64,000 nucleotides of DNA from an uncultured Aeriscardovia sp. (GTDB taxonomy: Bacteria > Actinomycetota > Actinomycetes > Actinomycetales > Bifidobacteriaceae): contig CAIFER010000001.1 in NCBI GenBank assembly GCA_903789525.1, positions 434,001-498,000 of the forward strand, given 5' to 3'. Position 1 is the first letter of the stretch. Every line of letters starts with the position of its first letter. Position numbers and translations under genes: made by a program. Shown here one piece after another: positions 37,079 through 46,346 of this stretch. The notes beneath the pieces were generated by a model. The model was not told the DNA's origin and searched no databases. It worked only from the letters and a program-made list of their open reading frames with translations.

Positions 37079-38680
37079 ATGGGAATCGAAGCAAAGGATC
37101 TGGAAATCCGCATTGGCGCTCGCCAACTTCTCGCCCCAACCACATTTCATGTTGAGAAGGGCGATCATATCGGTCTCGTTGGGCGCAACGGTGCTGGAAA
37201 GACGACGCTCACGCGCGTCATCACCGGTGAAATGCTTCCCGCTGGAGGTCACGTCCACGTTCAAGGAAAGCTCGGCTATCTTCCACAGACCACGAAGGCT
37301 GGCAATCAGGAACAGCTTGCGCTCGACCGTGTCATGGATGCCCGAGATATCGGTCCGCTCCTCAAGCGTATGCGTCGTGCTGAGAAGGACATGACTAATC
37401 CAGATCCCAAGATCATGGAAAAGGCCATGAAAAAGTATGACCGTGTGCTCGCCGAGTTTGAGAACGCAGGTGGGTATGCGGCACAGGCCGACGCCATTAA
37501 GATCGGCAAGAGCCTTGGTATCGAAGAACACACTCTCAAACAGAAGCTCGGAACACTTTCCGGTGGACAGCGTCGACGCATCGAGCTCGCGCGCATTCTG
37601 TATTCAAACGATGACGTCCTGATTCTCGATGAACCGACAAACCATTTGGACGCCGACTCGATCGCATGGCTGAAGAAATACTTGCAGAACTTTAAAGGTG
37701 GTTTCCTCGTCATCTCCCACTCCACTGAGCTGCTGGACGAGACTGTGAACCGCGTGTGGCACCTTGACCCGCGCACTGCAACGATTTCTTTCTACAATCT
37801 CGGCTGGAAAGCGTACCTCAAGCAGCGTGCAGCTGATGAAGAGCGTATGAAGCGCGAACGTGAGGTTGCTGAAAAGAAAGCATCTCGCCTCATGCGAGAA
37901 GGAATTCGTCTGCATGCAAAGGCCACGAAGGCTGTCGCTGCCCAGCAGATGATTCGTCGCGCCCAAAAGCTCTTGGATGCAACGCAACCACAGCAAAAAG
38001 CGATGAAGGTCGCTGATCTGCGATTCCCAACACCAGCTCCGTGTGGCCGAACGCCGATCATGGCGAAGAACATCTCCAAAACGTTCGGCTCAAACGAAGT
38101 CTTCACAGGTGTTGACTTGGCAATTGACCGCGGCTCACGCGTGGTGATCCTCGGAGAAAATGGCGCCGGTAAAACAACGACATTACGCATTTTAGCGGGC
38201 GCAGAAACGACGGATACAGGGCAGGTGATCTACGGTCACGGCTGCAAAATTGGTTATTTTGCACAGGAACATGACACTCTTGATAACAACGTGTCTGTTC
38301 TTGCCAATCTCATGCACGCCGACCCCGAGCTCGACAACACGCAAGCGCGCACTATTCTTGGCAGCTTCCTGTTCTCCGGCGATGATGCCAACAAACCGAC
38401 ATCCGTCCTCTCCGGAGGCGAAAAAACACGACTAGCGCTAGCAACACTTGTCACCAGTAAGGCAAACGTTTTGCTTCTCGATGAGCCGACGAACAATCTG
38501 GATCCTGAGTCACGCGATCAGATTTTGTCCGCCATCTCCAAGTACGAGGGTGCAATCGTGCTCGTCACCCACGATGAAGGAGCTGTTCAGGCACTTCGCC
38601 CTCAACGCGTTCTCCTTCTCCCGGACGGTGACGAAGACTTGTGGAGCGACGACTATTTGGACTTGGTAACTCTCGAATAA
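37079..38680 (+). CDS. ABC-F family ATP-binding protein
   Basis: A 533-residue soluble protein with two ABC modules and no membrane segment. Walker A motifs are GRNGAGKTT (35-43) and GENGAGKTT; signatures LSGGQRRRIELA and LSGGEKTRLALA; Walker B LILDEPTNHLD and LLLDEPTNNLD. A charged linker (about 230-310) separates the modules. ABC-F proteins act on the ribosome, either as translation factors (EttA-like) or in antibiotic protection; the subtype is not clear. ATG at 37079 follows AAGGGGG closely; an in-frame GTG at 37049 is the alternative. The LysR gene follows after 11 bases. Confidence 0.9.
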   Translation: MGIEAKDLEIRIGARQLLAPTTFHVEKGDHIGLVGRNGAGKTTLTRVITGEMLPAGGHVHVQGKLGYLPQTTKAGNQEQLALDRVMDARDIGPLLKRMRRAEKDMTNPDPKIMEKAMKKYDRVLAEFENAGGYAAQADAIKIGKSLGIEEHTLKQKLGTLSGGQRRRIELARILYSNDDVLILDEPTNHLDADSIAWLKKYLQNFKGGFLVISHSTELLDETVNRVWHLDPRTATISFYNLGWKAYLKQRAADEERMKREREVAEKKASRLMREGIRLHAKATKAVAAQQMIRRAQKLLDATQPQQKAMKVADLRFPTPAPCGRTPIMAKNISKTFGSNEVFTGVDLAIDRGSRVVILGENGAGKTTTLRILAGAETTDTGQVIYGHGCKIGYFAQEHDTLDNNVSVLANLMHADPELDNTQARTILGSFLFSGDDANKPTSVLSGGEKTRLALATLVTSKANVLLLDEPTNNLDPESRDQILSAISKYEGAIVLVTHDEGAVQALRPQRVLLLPDGDEDLWSDDYLDLVTLE

Positions 38681-38691
38681 AAGGAGGAATA

Positions 38692-39675
38692 ATGCCATCT
38701 CAAGGAAAATACGCAGGGTCTGATGTTCGTTCGATGACACTGCAGCAGTTGCGGTACGTGACCACTATCGTCGACTGCGGGTCGATGAATGAGGCAAGCC
38801 ACCAGCTCTTCGTTTCACAGCCGGCGCTCAGCAAATCTGTCCGCGATCTCGAGGAAGAGATTGGAATCACAATCTTTTCTCGTTCACGTCAAGGGATTAC
38901 CCTCACCCAAGATGGCTCACAGTTCATCGCATATGCTCGCCAGATTTGCGAACTCGCCGATCAGCTGGAAGACCGCTACAACGGACCGCAAGTCCGTCGT
39001 CAGATGTGCACAATTTCCACCCAGCATTACATGTTTGCGTCCGAAGCACTCGCTGGTCTCGTACGTGGGCACGCCAACAACTACGAATTCCGCCTGCGCG
39101 AGACGACAACACGAGACATCATGGACCAAGTCAGCAGTATGCGTGCTGATGTCGGCATCCTCTATTTGTCGAGTTACAACAGCGAAGTCATCACACGAGA
39201 ATTGCGGAGCCGAGGTCTGCGATTCCACCCTCTTTTCCGCACCAATCTGCACGTTTTCATGTCGTCGCTCAACCCACTGTCGAACCGAACATCGCTAAGC
39301 CTGTCAGAACTGTCTGATTTGCCATTCATTCGCTACGAGCAAGGAGATACATCAAGCCTCTTCTTCGCTGAGGAAGCCGTGTGGCCGCACCATCAGACGC
39401 GCGTCATCGATGTCAGCGACCGAGCAACAATGCTCAATCTCATTGTCGCTATGAACGCTTTTACGATTTGCTCAGGAATTGACAACAATCACGATCTCAA
39501 CCCGAAAATGATCCGAACTGTGCCGCTCAAATCACGTCGCCACATGTTGATCGGGTGGATCGATTCAAAGCGCAGCCGCCTCTCAGCAGCAGCCCACGCG
39601 TATCTCAAGGCGCTGCGGCTCGTCATTACCGCAAAAGGCTACGAGCTCCTTCCGCCCACAGGCGTTGTCGAATAG
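38692..39675 (+). CDS. LysR family transcriptional regulator
   Basis: A 327-residue regulator with the LysR helix-turn-helix at about residues 18-75 (GSMNEASHQLFVSQPALSKSVRDLEEEIGITIFSRS) and a periplasmic-binding-like effector domain after it. ATG at 38692 has AAGGAGG upstream, 11 bases after the ABC-F stop, so the two are probably one transcript. The effector is unknown. It may regulate the ABC-F/TetM-like pair, but no divergent classical target is visible; the next gene is convergent. Confidence 0.9.
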   Translation: MPSQGKYAGSDVRSMTLQQLRYVTTIVDCGSMNEASHQLFVSQPALSKSVRDLEEEIGITIFSRSRQGITLTQDGSQFIAYARQICELADQLEDRYNGPQVRRQMCTISTQHYMFASEALAGLVRGHANNYEFRLRETTTRDIMDQVSSMRADVGILYLSSYNSEVITRELRSRGLRFHPLFRTNLHVFMSSLNPLSNRTSLSLSELSDLPFIRYEQGDTSSLFFAEEAVWPHHQTRVIDVSDRATMLNLIVAMNAFTICSGIDNNHDLNPKMIRTVPLKSRRHMLIGWIDSKRSRLSAAAHAYLKALRLVITAKGYELLPPTGVVE

Positions 39676-39707
39676 CATCGAGTAACTTTTTGCGGGGGAA
39701 AAGACAA

Positions 39708-41189
39708 TCAGTCAGAGTCGGAATCAGAGTCGAGAAGCCACTGACCTTTTTCTGCCTTCAAGCGCAGACGACGACCGACATCATGCAGCCGTGAATGCAC
39801 GATCGTGGCAACTGGCAGTCCGGTCAGCTTCCATCCATCAAATGGAGTGTTATGCCCCTTTGAGAGGAAGTGATCGGCGTGCACAGTCCACTGCTGATCA
39901 GGTGCGAGGAGACTGATATTGACGTGTCGATTCCGGTTGACTGTCAGATCCAAAACTCTGCGCGGTGATTCACCACCTACGTGCGAAACACCAGTGGAAG
40001 GCGTGGTCAGCATGTCAGGAATGCGTGAGCGCCCAAGCCCCAGAATGCGTGATGGCGCAAGACTGAGCATCTTGATGAGCTGCGTTTCTTCAATCAAGCC
40101 TGTCGTGACCAAGAGCGTATGGCACAGACCGTAGCACGTTTCCAAACCGGAGATGCCATCCTGCGCCTCAAATGTGTTCCCCTGCTTTTCATCGTGGGTC
40201 AACGGCGTGTGATTGCACGAAATTGCATCAATTGTGCCATCGGCCAGCGCCGTCAAGACAGCACGACGATCGGCTGCCGAACGAAGCGGCGGATTCACTT
40301 TGGCGAGAGCCCCGTACCGCTCAAGATCTTTTTCGGTGAGCGCAAAATAATGTGGTGCCGTGTCGCACGTCACCGGAAGCCCCTCATCCTTTGCCTGACG
40401 GACGAGATCAAATGCGCCGGCAGTGCTCAGATGAGACAGATGAAGGCGCGCTCCGGTGCGACGAGCACAATCAATATCGCGGCGAACAATCTCAATCTCC
40501 GCTGAATCCGGACTGCCTTGAATACCAAGGCGCCGAGAAATTTCCCCCTCATTGACTGTGCCACGCGGAATGCGCTCAGAATGGTCCATGACGACAATCC
40601 CGTCGTCTGCAGCGTTCTCCATGATCTGCTCGAGAAGCTGGTCTGGGATGAGGCGATCATCATCGGACAATGCGACGACCGGGTGGCCATAGTTGCGTTC
40701 GTAAACGCCTCCGCGTAAGAATGGCTCCCAGTTTTCTGGGTCATTGACGCGTTTACCAGCACGTCCCAAAGTAGCCGCCGCAATCAGCGCATAATCGATC
40801 GGCTGATTTGGATCAAACTCGTGGCCGTAGCGCTCCAAATAATCGAGGACTGAATCAAAACCGCGCAGCTTATTTGTTGGCGGATCATCCTGGAACGATT
40901 GACCGTCAGCAGCAGGCTCTGTATCCGCAAAAAGTGCGACATCAGTGAATCCACCGCACGAAGCGGCAGCCGAACCCGAATGCATATCCTCACGATTGGT
41001 GTGTCCAGGATCGTTGAAATGAACGTGCATATCGACAAGGCCGGGGGCAGCAACAAGTCCAGTGCAATCGACAGTTGCGCCCTTCAAGCTGTGATGACGC
41101 GTTTTGACAAGAATATCGATGAGCTCGCCAGTATCCCATTCGCGAACTTTTGCCAAACGCACTGTTCCCACTTCATTGAACGAATCCAT
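39708..41189 (-). CDS. pyrC: Dihydroorotase-like amidohydrolase with altered active site
   Basis: A 493-residue type I dihydroorotase homologue. It keeps the metal-binding HxH (LVDMHVHFNDPGHTNRED, His55/His57), Asp176 (ALSDDDR), His203 (MDHSE) and His253 (LSHLS), and the family blocks VNPPLR and ISGLETCYG. Two expected features differ: the T-D-H-A-P-H motif with the catalytic Asp reads SCNHTPL (Asn326), and the substrate-binding N-T-x-P reads DTEP. The usual reaction is ring closure of carbamoyl aspartate in pyrimidine synthesis; whether this copy is active is uncertain. No other pyr genes flank it. ATG at 41189 follows AAAGGG. Confidence 0.8.
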   Translation of the reverse strand: MDSFNEVGTVRLAKVREWDTGELIDILVKTRHHSLKGATVDCTGLVAAPGLVDMHVHFNDPGHTNREDMHSGSAAASCGGFTDVALFADTEPAADGQSFQDDPPTNKLRGFDSVLDYLERYGHEFDPNQPIDYALIAAATLGRAGKRVNDPENWEPFLRGGVYERNYGHPVVALSDDDRLIPDQLLEQIMENAADDGIVVMDHSERIPRGTVNEGEISRRLGIQGSPDSAEIEIVRRDIDCARRTGARLHLSHLSTAGAFDLVRQAKDEGLPVTCDTAPHYFALTEKDLERYGALAKVNPPLRSAADRRAVLTALADGTIDAISCNHTPLTHDEKQGNTFEAQDGISGLETCYGLCHTLLVTTGLIEETQLIKMLSLAPSRILGLGRSRIPDMLTTPSTGVSHVGGESPRRVLDLTVNRNRHVNISLLAPDQQWTVHADHFLSKGHNTPFDGWKLTGLPVATIVHSRLHDVGRRLRLKAEKGQWLLDSDSDSD

Positions 41190-41254
41190 GATTTCCCTTT
41201 ACAACACCGTTCGTCGATACTGTCCGTCGATATCACATGCCCTATCAGCGCATG

Positions 41255-41989
41255 TTAAATATGCACGACAAGCACATTGTTTTGTTCAAACGGCACAATG
41301 TCTCCGCTCTCGGCTGAGGCAATCTCACTCATCTGATCATCTGTTAAAGTGACATTCCCCGCATGATCGAGATGACCTTCGACGTAACGAATGACAACAT
41401 GTCCATCCCCCTGACGGGCAAACGTGTCATACAGTGTGATGAGATCAGTTGGAATCCCCTGTACGCACACCTCGCGACGCGAGCGCTGCAATGCCATTTG
41501 CCGGCGCAAGCGATCAATCTTGTCATCGCGACGTTCTTTGATATCCATGCCCGCTTGCTTTAAGTGATCGTCATTGTGCGCCAAAATATCGTCTGCCGTG
41601 TGAGCTTCGGACAGCTGTGAACGATGCTGTTTCTCCTCTGCCTCAAGCTGATCTAAACGAGCTTGACCCTGTGCCCGCTTCTGCTCAAGCGCCGATGCAG
41701 ATTTTCCCGAAGTTCCACCATGAAGATGTGCTGCAATGCTATTCAGATCACGGCGAATCTTCTCACGCTGTGTAGCAACGTCATCAAGAGCACGTGCCTC
41801 CTGCGCTATCGTGCGAGCAATCTGATGCCGTTTGATGAGGATCTGACGCCGTTGCATGATGAGTTGCTTGAGCTGGGCCGTCTCTGGGAGCCCTTCGGCC
41901 TCAGTGCGAATTGAGCGTATCTTATTGTCCGTTGTCTGCAAATCAATCAGAAGCTGCTGAATCTTGGGCGTTGACTTCACATATGGCAT
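41255..41989 (-). CDS. Coiled-coil protein of the C4 zinc-ribbon (Rv2229c-like) family lacking the cysteines
   Basis: A 244-residue protein. Residues ~1-175 form a long charged coiled-coil hairpin (LIDLQTTDNKIRSIRTEAE onward). The C-terminal ~45 residues align by pattern with the zinc ribbon of actinobacterial homologues, ending D-I-V-P-F-E-x-x-x-V-L-V-V, yet all four zinc cysteines are missing. Family function is poorly known; related proteins have been linked to assembly or nucleic-acid scaffolding. It follows glnE with an overlap: the ATG at 41989 is six bases past the glnE stop region; a GTG at 41998 is possible. Confidence 0.65.
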   Translation of the reverse strand: MPYVKSTPKIQQLLIDLQTTDNKIRSIRTEAEGLPETAQLKQLIMQRRQILIKRHQIARTIAQEARALDDVATQREKIRRDLNSIAAHLHGGTSGKSASALEQKRAQGQARLDQLEAEEKQHRSQLSEAHTADDILAHNDDHLKQAGMDIKERRDDKIDRLRRQMALQRSRREVCVQGIPTDLITLYDTFARQGDGHVVIRYVEGHLDHAGNVTLTDDQMSEIASAESGDIVPFEQNNVLVVHI

Positions 41990-41994
41990 TGTAA

Positions 41995-44900
41995 TCACTG
42001 CTTCCCCACGTGCGCAATTTCAGAAGATTGTACGGACGGATGTCCATAGAACAAACGATTGACGACAGACCGGCATACGCGCATCCGATGCATGAGCTCG
42101 TTTTCAAGCCATTCTCCGCGACGCGCTCCGAGACCCATGCACGCAGAAATGGCTCCGAGCGAACGAACGTCGTCTGTGACAATATCCGGATCTGATGCTG
42201 TCCCACGCCACAAATACGCTGCATTGCGTGCGTCACTGGCAAACTTCCACGCGTTACATAAGGTTTTCACGTCCTCGTCGCTGATCAATCCTGCCTCATG
42301 CTCAGCGTGAAGTGCCGGGAGTGTTGACACGACTCGAAGCTGCGGCATCGTTCCAGCATGTTCGAGCTGGAGAAGTTGCACCGTCCATTCGACATCCGAC
42401 AGGCCGCCGTTGCCGAGTTTGAGATGGTGAAGGCGATCGACGCCATGTGGCAAACGCTCTGACTCCATTCGCGCTTTCAGTTTGCGAATCTCCTCGATCT
42501 GATGAGGATTCACACCCGCTGACGGATAACGCAATGGATTGGCAATTTGTTCGATGAAGCGGGTCGCCACATCACCACTTTCAGCGACAGCACGCGCACG
42601 CAGTAGCGCCTGCGCTTCCCACGTCTGCGCCCACCCAGCGTAATACGCGCGGCATGATGCTAGCGACCGGACGAGTGGACCATCCTTGCCTTCGGGGCGC
42701 AGATCAAAATCGAGCTTCATTCCTTCGCTTGCGCCTGGCACACCTGTCAGACAGCGCCGTACATCCGCAACCACAGCAGAGATATATTCACTTGGCGTGA
42801 CCGAATGATCGAGCGAATGAGCATGGTCATGCGTGGCGGCGTGTGTGACGTCATCCACGATCATCATGTCGGCATCAGAATTGAAATTCATATCCTGTCC
42901 GCCAAATCGACCGAGCCCAATCACCCCGATCTGAATTTGCCGGCCTGTCTGCTCTAGCTCGCTGTGATGCCGATGGATTGCCCATCGCAATGCTGATGCC
43001 ACCATCGCGTCCGTCAGATCAGTCAGGCCGCGGCGCACGTGCACGGAATCGCAGACGTGACACATCCAACCGAGCGCCACCCGTGTCATCTCCTGCTGAC
43101 GAACGGCGAGAAGATTGCGTGAAAAGTCAGTGAGCGAATCGGAGAAGTTAGATTCTACGAGCCTCAGTTGGCCGTCGAGACTCTTCCGATTGCGTGGCGT
43201 TAAACTCCGATCATCAGCGAGCCACGAAACAAGCGATACTGATCGAGCTATGTGCGAGCCGAGGAATCGTGAGTTTGACACAATCGTACACAGGCGGTCG
43301 GCAGCAAACGGCGAATCGCGCAAAATGCCCAAATAAGGAGAACCTTCCGCAAAACTCTGTTCAATTCGAGCAAGCATGAGGATCCCCATATCAGGATCCT
43401 GCCCATGACCTAACGTCTGCAACATCGACGGCAGAATAATGCGATTAATTTTGGCAGCTCGACTGAGCCCGCGCGTCAATTCCGTCACACGGCGCATCGC
43501 ACTATCTGGATCTGCGAATCCGAGTGCGGCATAACGTTCACGGGCAGCAGGAACAGTGAGACTCAAATCCTGATCCGAGAGTTGCGCGATACGCGGGAGC
43601 ATCGGACGGTAAAAGATGTCTTCATGAAGGCGGCGCACCTCACGACGTGTATCGTCAAAGCGTGAAATAAGAGCTTCCGGCAAAATACTGAAAGCGCGAG
43701 CAAGTCGACACACATCCTTGTTCGTGCCGATCTGCTGATCTGTGATTTGCCGTGGACGATCTAATCCACCATTCCCCTGCTCACCGAGATCGGGGAACAA
43801 ATGTGTTCGCCGTAGCTTCCACATTTGCTGACGATGCTCGAGGACACGTTCAAATCGATAATCGCGAGCAAGCCTCGTGCCTTGCTCTTTACCTACATAG
43901 CCGCCAGCGACAAGTGCCGCCAAGCCATCTAACGTCGACCGCACTCGCAGCGAATGGTCTGTCCTGCCATGCACCATCTGCAAAATCTGGACAGAGAATT
44001 CAACATCCCGCAAGCCGCCTTTACCAAGTTTGATCTCCCGCTCGCGCAGTTCAGTGGGAATGTTATTTTCTACGCGCGTCCTCATTTTTTGGCAGTCAAA
44101 TACGAAGTTAGGACGAGTAGCAGCATTCCATACGAGTGACGCTGCCATTTTTTCATAATCGGTACCGAGATGCTGATCTCCAGCGACATACCGAGCTTTC
44201 AGTAGTGCTTGGAATTCCCAGTTTTCCGCCCATCGATCGTAATACGCACGATGAGATGGCAGTGACCGCGCCAGTGGGCCATCTTGCCCTTCTGGGCGCA
44301 AAGTCGTGTCAATCTTCCACAGTGGAGGCTCATTAACTCCTGTCAGCGGTGACTGACAGATTTTCTCGAGTTTTTCAGCGATATGTGCGCCAATAGCCTC
44401 TGCTTGCTGCGCACTGAGAGTCCCAACCGGATTACACACGTCAATGACATCGCAATCGGAGACGTAATTGAGTTCCCGGCCGCCGAGCTTGCCCATGCCA
44501 ATTACACAGAAACGTACGCGAGCGCTTGATGGAGTCATCAACGCAGCAATACGAAAGGCAGCCTCTAACGCTGCCTGAGCCAGATCTGAAAGCATGTGCG
44601 ATACGTCTGGCTGAACCTCCAGTGGGTTCGAATCCACATCCCATGCCATGATCGCCGCTAGTTGTCGCGTGTATTCGCGGCGTAAACCGGTGACAGCTTG
44701 AGCGAAAGGGAAATGAGCATCCGGCTGCTCTGATCCTCCTTCAGCTACAACTGGTTGTGGGACAAGAGCAGCTGCACACAGTGCATCGGTTCGCTCCTGA
44801 AGACTCCACATGTGACTTTCGTACCCATTTCCAGCGGCAGCGGAGATGAAATCCGGATGAGTCATCATGCGCAAACCCATCTCTTGTGATACCCCCAGCA

Positions 44901-45201
44901 CTGCGATGAGACGATTGAACCCGACGCTGTGCGGCCACAGAAGTGAGCGAACTGCGCCTTTCATCGTGTCCGCCAATCGGGCATACGCCATAACAGCTGT
45001 CTGTGGGTCTGCAGCGTGACTCAGCGCCTCTGCCCCTGACGCAAACAGATCTTCGGCGAGCTGCGGATGCTCGTTTAAATGCGTGTCTGAGCTCACCGAG
45101 CATACTGCTTGCCAATACGTGCGAGCAAGCTGTTCTGCAGGCTCGATGATTGACCGATGGAAAAGCGCTATCCCCTCGTCCAGTATGCGATTCTCACTCA
45201 T
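41995..45201 (-). CDS. glnE: Bifunctional glutamine synthetase adenylyltransferase/deadenylase
   Basis: A 1068-residue protein with duplicated nucleotidyltransferase domains. The paired motifs IGMGKLGGRELNYVSDCDV (N-terminal half, deadenylase) and IGLGRFGGQDMNFNSDADM (C-terminal half, adenylylase) are both intact, each followed by a PEGQDGPL/PEGKDGPL block. It adds and removes AMP on glutamine synthetase in response to nitrogen status. The ATG at 45201 overlaps the trmI stop by eight bases; upstream in-frame ATGs inside trmI have no better ribosome binding site. glnA is not in the window. Confidence 0.96.
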   Translation of the reverse strand: MSENRILDEGIALFHRSIIEPAEQLARTYWQAVCSVSSDTHLNEHPQLAEDLFASGAEALSHAADPQTAVMAYARLADTMKGAVRSLLWPHSVGFNRLIAVLGVSQEMGLRMMTHPDFISAAAGNGYESHMWSLQERTDALCAAALVPQPVVAEGGSEQPDAHFPFAQAVTGLRREYTRQLAAIMAWDVDSNPLEVQPDVSHMLSDLAQAALEAAFRIAALMTPSSARVRFCVIGMGKLGGRELNYVSDCDVIDVCNPVGTLSAQQAEAIGAHIAEKLEKICQSPLTGVNEPPLWKIDTTLRPEGQDGPLARSLPSHRAYYDRWAENWEFQALLKARYVAGDQHLGTDYEKMAASLVWNAATRPNFVFDCQKMRTRVENNIPTELREREIKLGKGGLRDVEFSVQILQMVHGRTDHSLRVRSTLDGLAALVAGGYVGKEQGTRLARDYRFERVLEHRQQMWKLRRTHLFPDLGEQGNGGLDRPRQITDQQIGTNKDVCRLARAFSILPEALISRFDDTRREVRRLHEDIFYRPMLPRIAQLSDQDLSLTVPAARERYAALGFADPDSAMRRVTELTRGLSRAAKINRIILPSMLQTLGHGQDPDMGILMLARIEQSFAEGSPYLGILRDSPFAADRLCTIVSNSRFLGSHIARSVSLVSWLADDRSLTPRNRKSLDGQLRLVESNFSDSLTDFSRNLLAVRQQEMTRVALGWMCHVCDSVHVRRGLTDLTDAMVASALRWAIHRHHSELEQTGRQIQIGVIGLGRFGGQDMNFNSDADMMIVDDVTHAATHDHAHSLDHSVTPSEYISAVVADVRRCLTGVPGASEGMKLDFDLRPEGKDGPLVRSLASCRAYYAGWAQTWEAQALLRARAVAESGDVATRFIEQIANPLRYPSAGVNPHQIEEIRKLKARMESERLPHGVDRLHHLKLGNGGLSDVEWTVQLLQLEHAGTMPQLRVVSTLPALHAEHEAGLISDEDVKTLCNAWKFASDARNAAYLWRGTASDPDIVTDDVRSLGAISACMGLGARRGEWLENELMHRMRVCRSVVNRLFYGHPSVQSSEIAHVGKQ

Positions 45202-46267
45202 TGCCGGTGTCATCCTGCCGATTCTGATTGCCATCATGATCGTTGTGCGCATGCAACACGCGAAGCTGATCGTTCAGATCGCGAAGTACTTTCCGGACCT
45301 TCCGATCGCTCGTCTCACGAATCTCTAGCTGCTTGAGATCTTCTTGCGGCGTATGACCTGTCCGATCCACATCTGAGAAGACATTCTTCGAACCGCGTTC
45401 CCGCTTATGCAGTGCCGAGAAACCTGTGGCCATCGCACGGGAGACAACAAGAAATCCAGTATGCCCGATCATCGTGTGATCTGGACGGACCGCAAGTCCT
45501 TCTGCCTTCCATGTGCGCTCGATGAGCTCGTAAATCTCTGGTTCAGTCCACATGTTCTGTGCACGTAACTCATCGGCGAGCCGACTCATCTGCGTAGTCG
45601 TTGTGATATAGCACACGAGGACGCCACCCGGTGCAATAACTCGTCCTGCCCGGGTCAGCCGGTTCCATGGATCCAACAAATCTAACACGATACGATCTTG
45701 CGAGTGTGGCTCGAGCCCTGCAGCGACAGTATCAAAACTACCGACGATCATATTCCACCAGTGCGGATACTGGCCAAAATACAGTTCGATGTTGTGCTGA
45801 CTAATCTGCGCAAAATCAGCTCGCTGTTCAATCGTGGTGAGTCTACCGGTCGGACCGATCGCATCCAGCAGCGCCAACGACATCGCCCCAGATCCGCCTC
45901 CGCACTCAAGAACATGTGCACCGCGACGAATATCTCCTGCTCCGAGCACATCAAAGATATCCTTCGGGTACATGATTTGTGCACCACGTGGCATTGAGAG
46001 CTGATAGTCAACCATGCGGGGGCGCATCACCACGTACGGCCAGCCACCAAAACGCTTCCCTTCTTGCTTCTTCTCATCCGTCTCATGCCGTGATTTATCA
46101 ATGGAAAGCACAATAGAGCCTGGCAACTGTCCGATTATGCGATCGTGCGGGATCAACCCATGAGCAGTCTCCGTTAAGCCGCCGTGAACGAGCTGAACCG
46201 TTACTTTCTTGCCCTTCCGGTCGGTCAACTGCACTTTTTCGCCTTCGCGGAACACTCCTCGCCGCAT
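45194..46267 (-). CDS. trmI: tRNA (adenine-N1)-methyltransferase, TrmI family
   Basis: A 357-residue methyltransferase. An N-terminal beta-rich region precedes the SAM fold, with motif I HVLECGGGSGAMSLALLDAIG; RGAQIMYPKDIFDVLGAGDI and RIVLDLLDPWN are typical TrmI blocks. It methylates A58 in the T-loop of tRNA. The last ~80 residues form a charged, basic/acidic tail beyond the usual end. ATG at 46267 has GGGAAG seven bases upstream, better placed than the ATG at 46309. The glnE start lies within its last codons. A terminator 24 bases upstream separates it from the membrane protein gene. Confidence 0.92.
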   Translation of the reverse strand: MRRGVFREGEKVQLTDRKGKKVTVQLVHGGLTETAHGLIPHDRIIGQLPGSIVLSIDKSRHETDEKKQEGKRFGGWPYVVMRPRMVDYQLSMPRGAQIMYPKDIFDVLGAGDIRRGAHVLECGGGSGAMSLALLDAIGPTGRLTTIEQRADFAQISQHNIELYFGQYPHWWNMIVGSFDTVAAGLEPHSQDRIVLDLLDPWNRLTRAGRVIAPGGVLVCYITTTTQMSRLADELRAQNMWTEPEIYELIERTWKAEGLAVRPDHTMIGHTGFLVVSRAMATGFSALHKRERGSKNVFSDVDRTGHTPQEDLKQLEIRETSDRKVRKVLRDLNDQLRVLHAHNDHDGNQNRQDDTGNE

Positions 46268-46290
46268 TGATGAACTTCCCTTCACAATCG

Positions 46291-46324
46291 CAAAAGGGCC
46301 AGAAGGCATGCACCTTCTAGCCCT
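46291..46324 (-). terminator. Rho-independent terminator upstream of trmI
   Basis: On the minus strand AGGGCTAGAAGG pairs with CCTTCTGGCCCT (one T-G pair) and is followed by UUUU. It terminates the small membrane protein gene. Confidence 0.8.
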
Positions 46325-46346
46325 GACATTTCACAGCATTGAAGCC

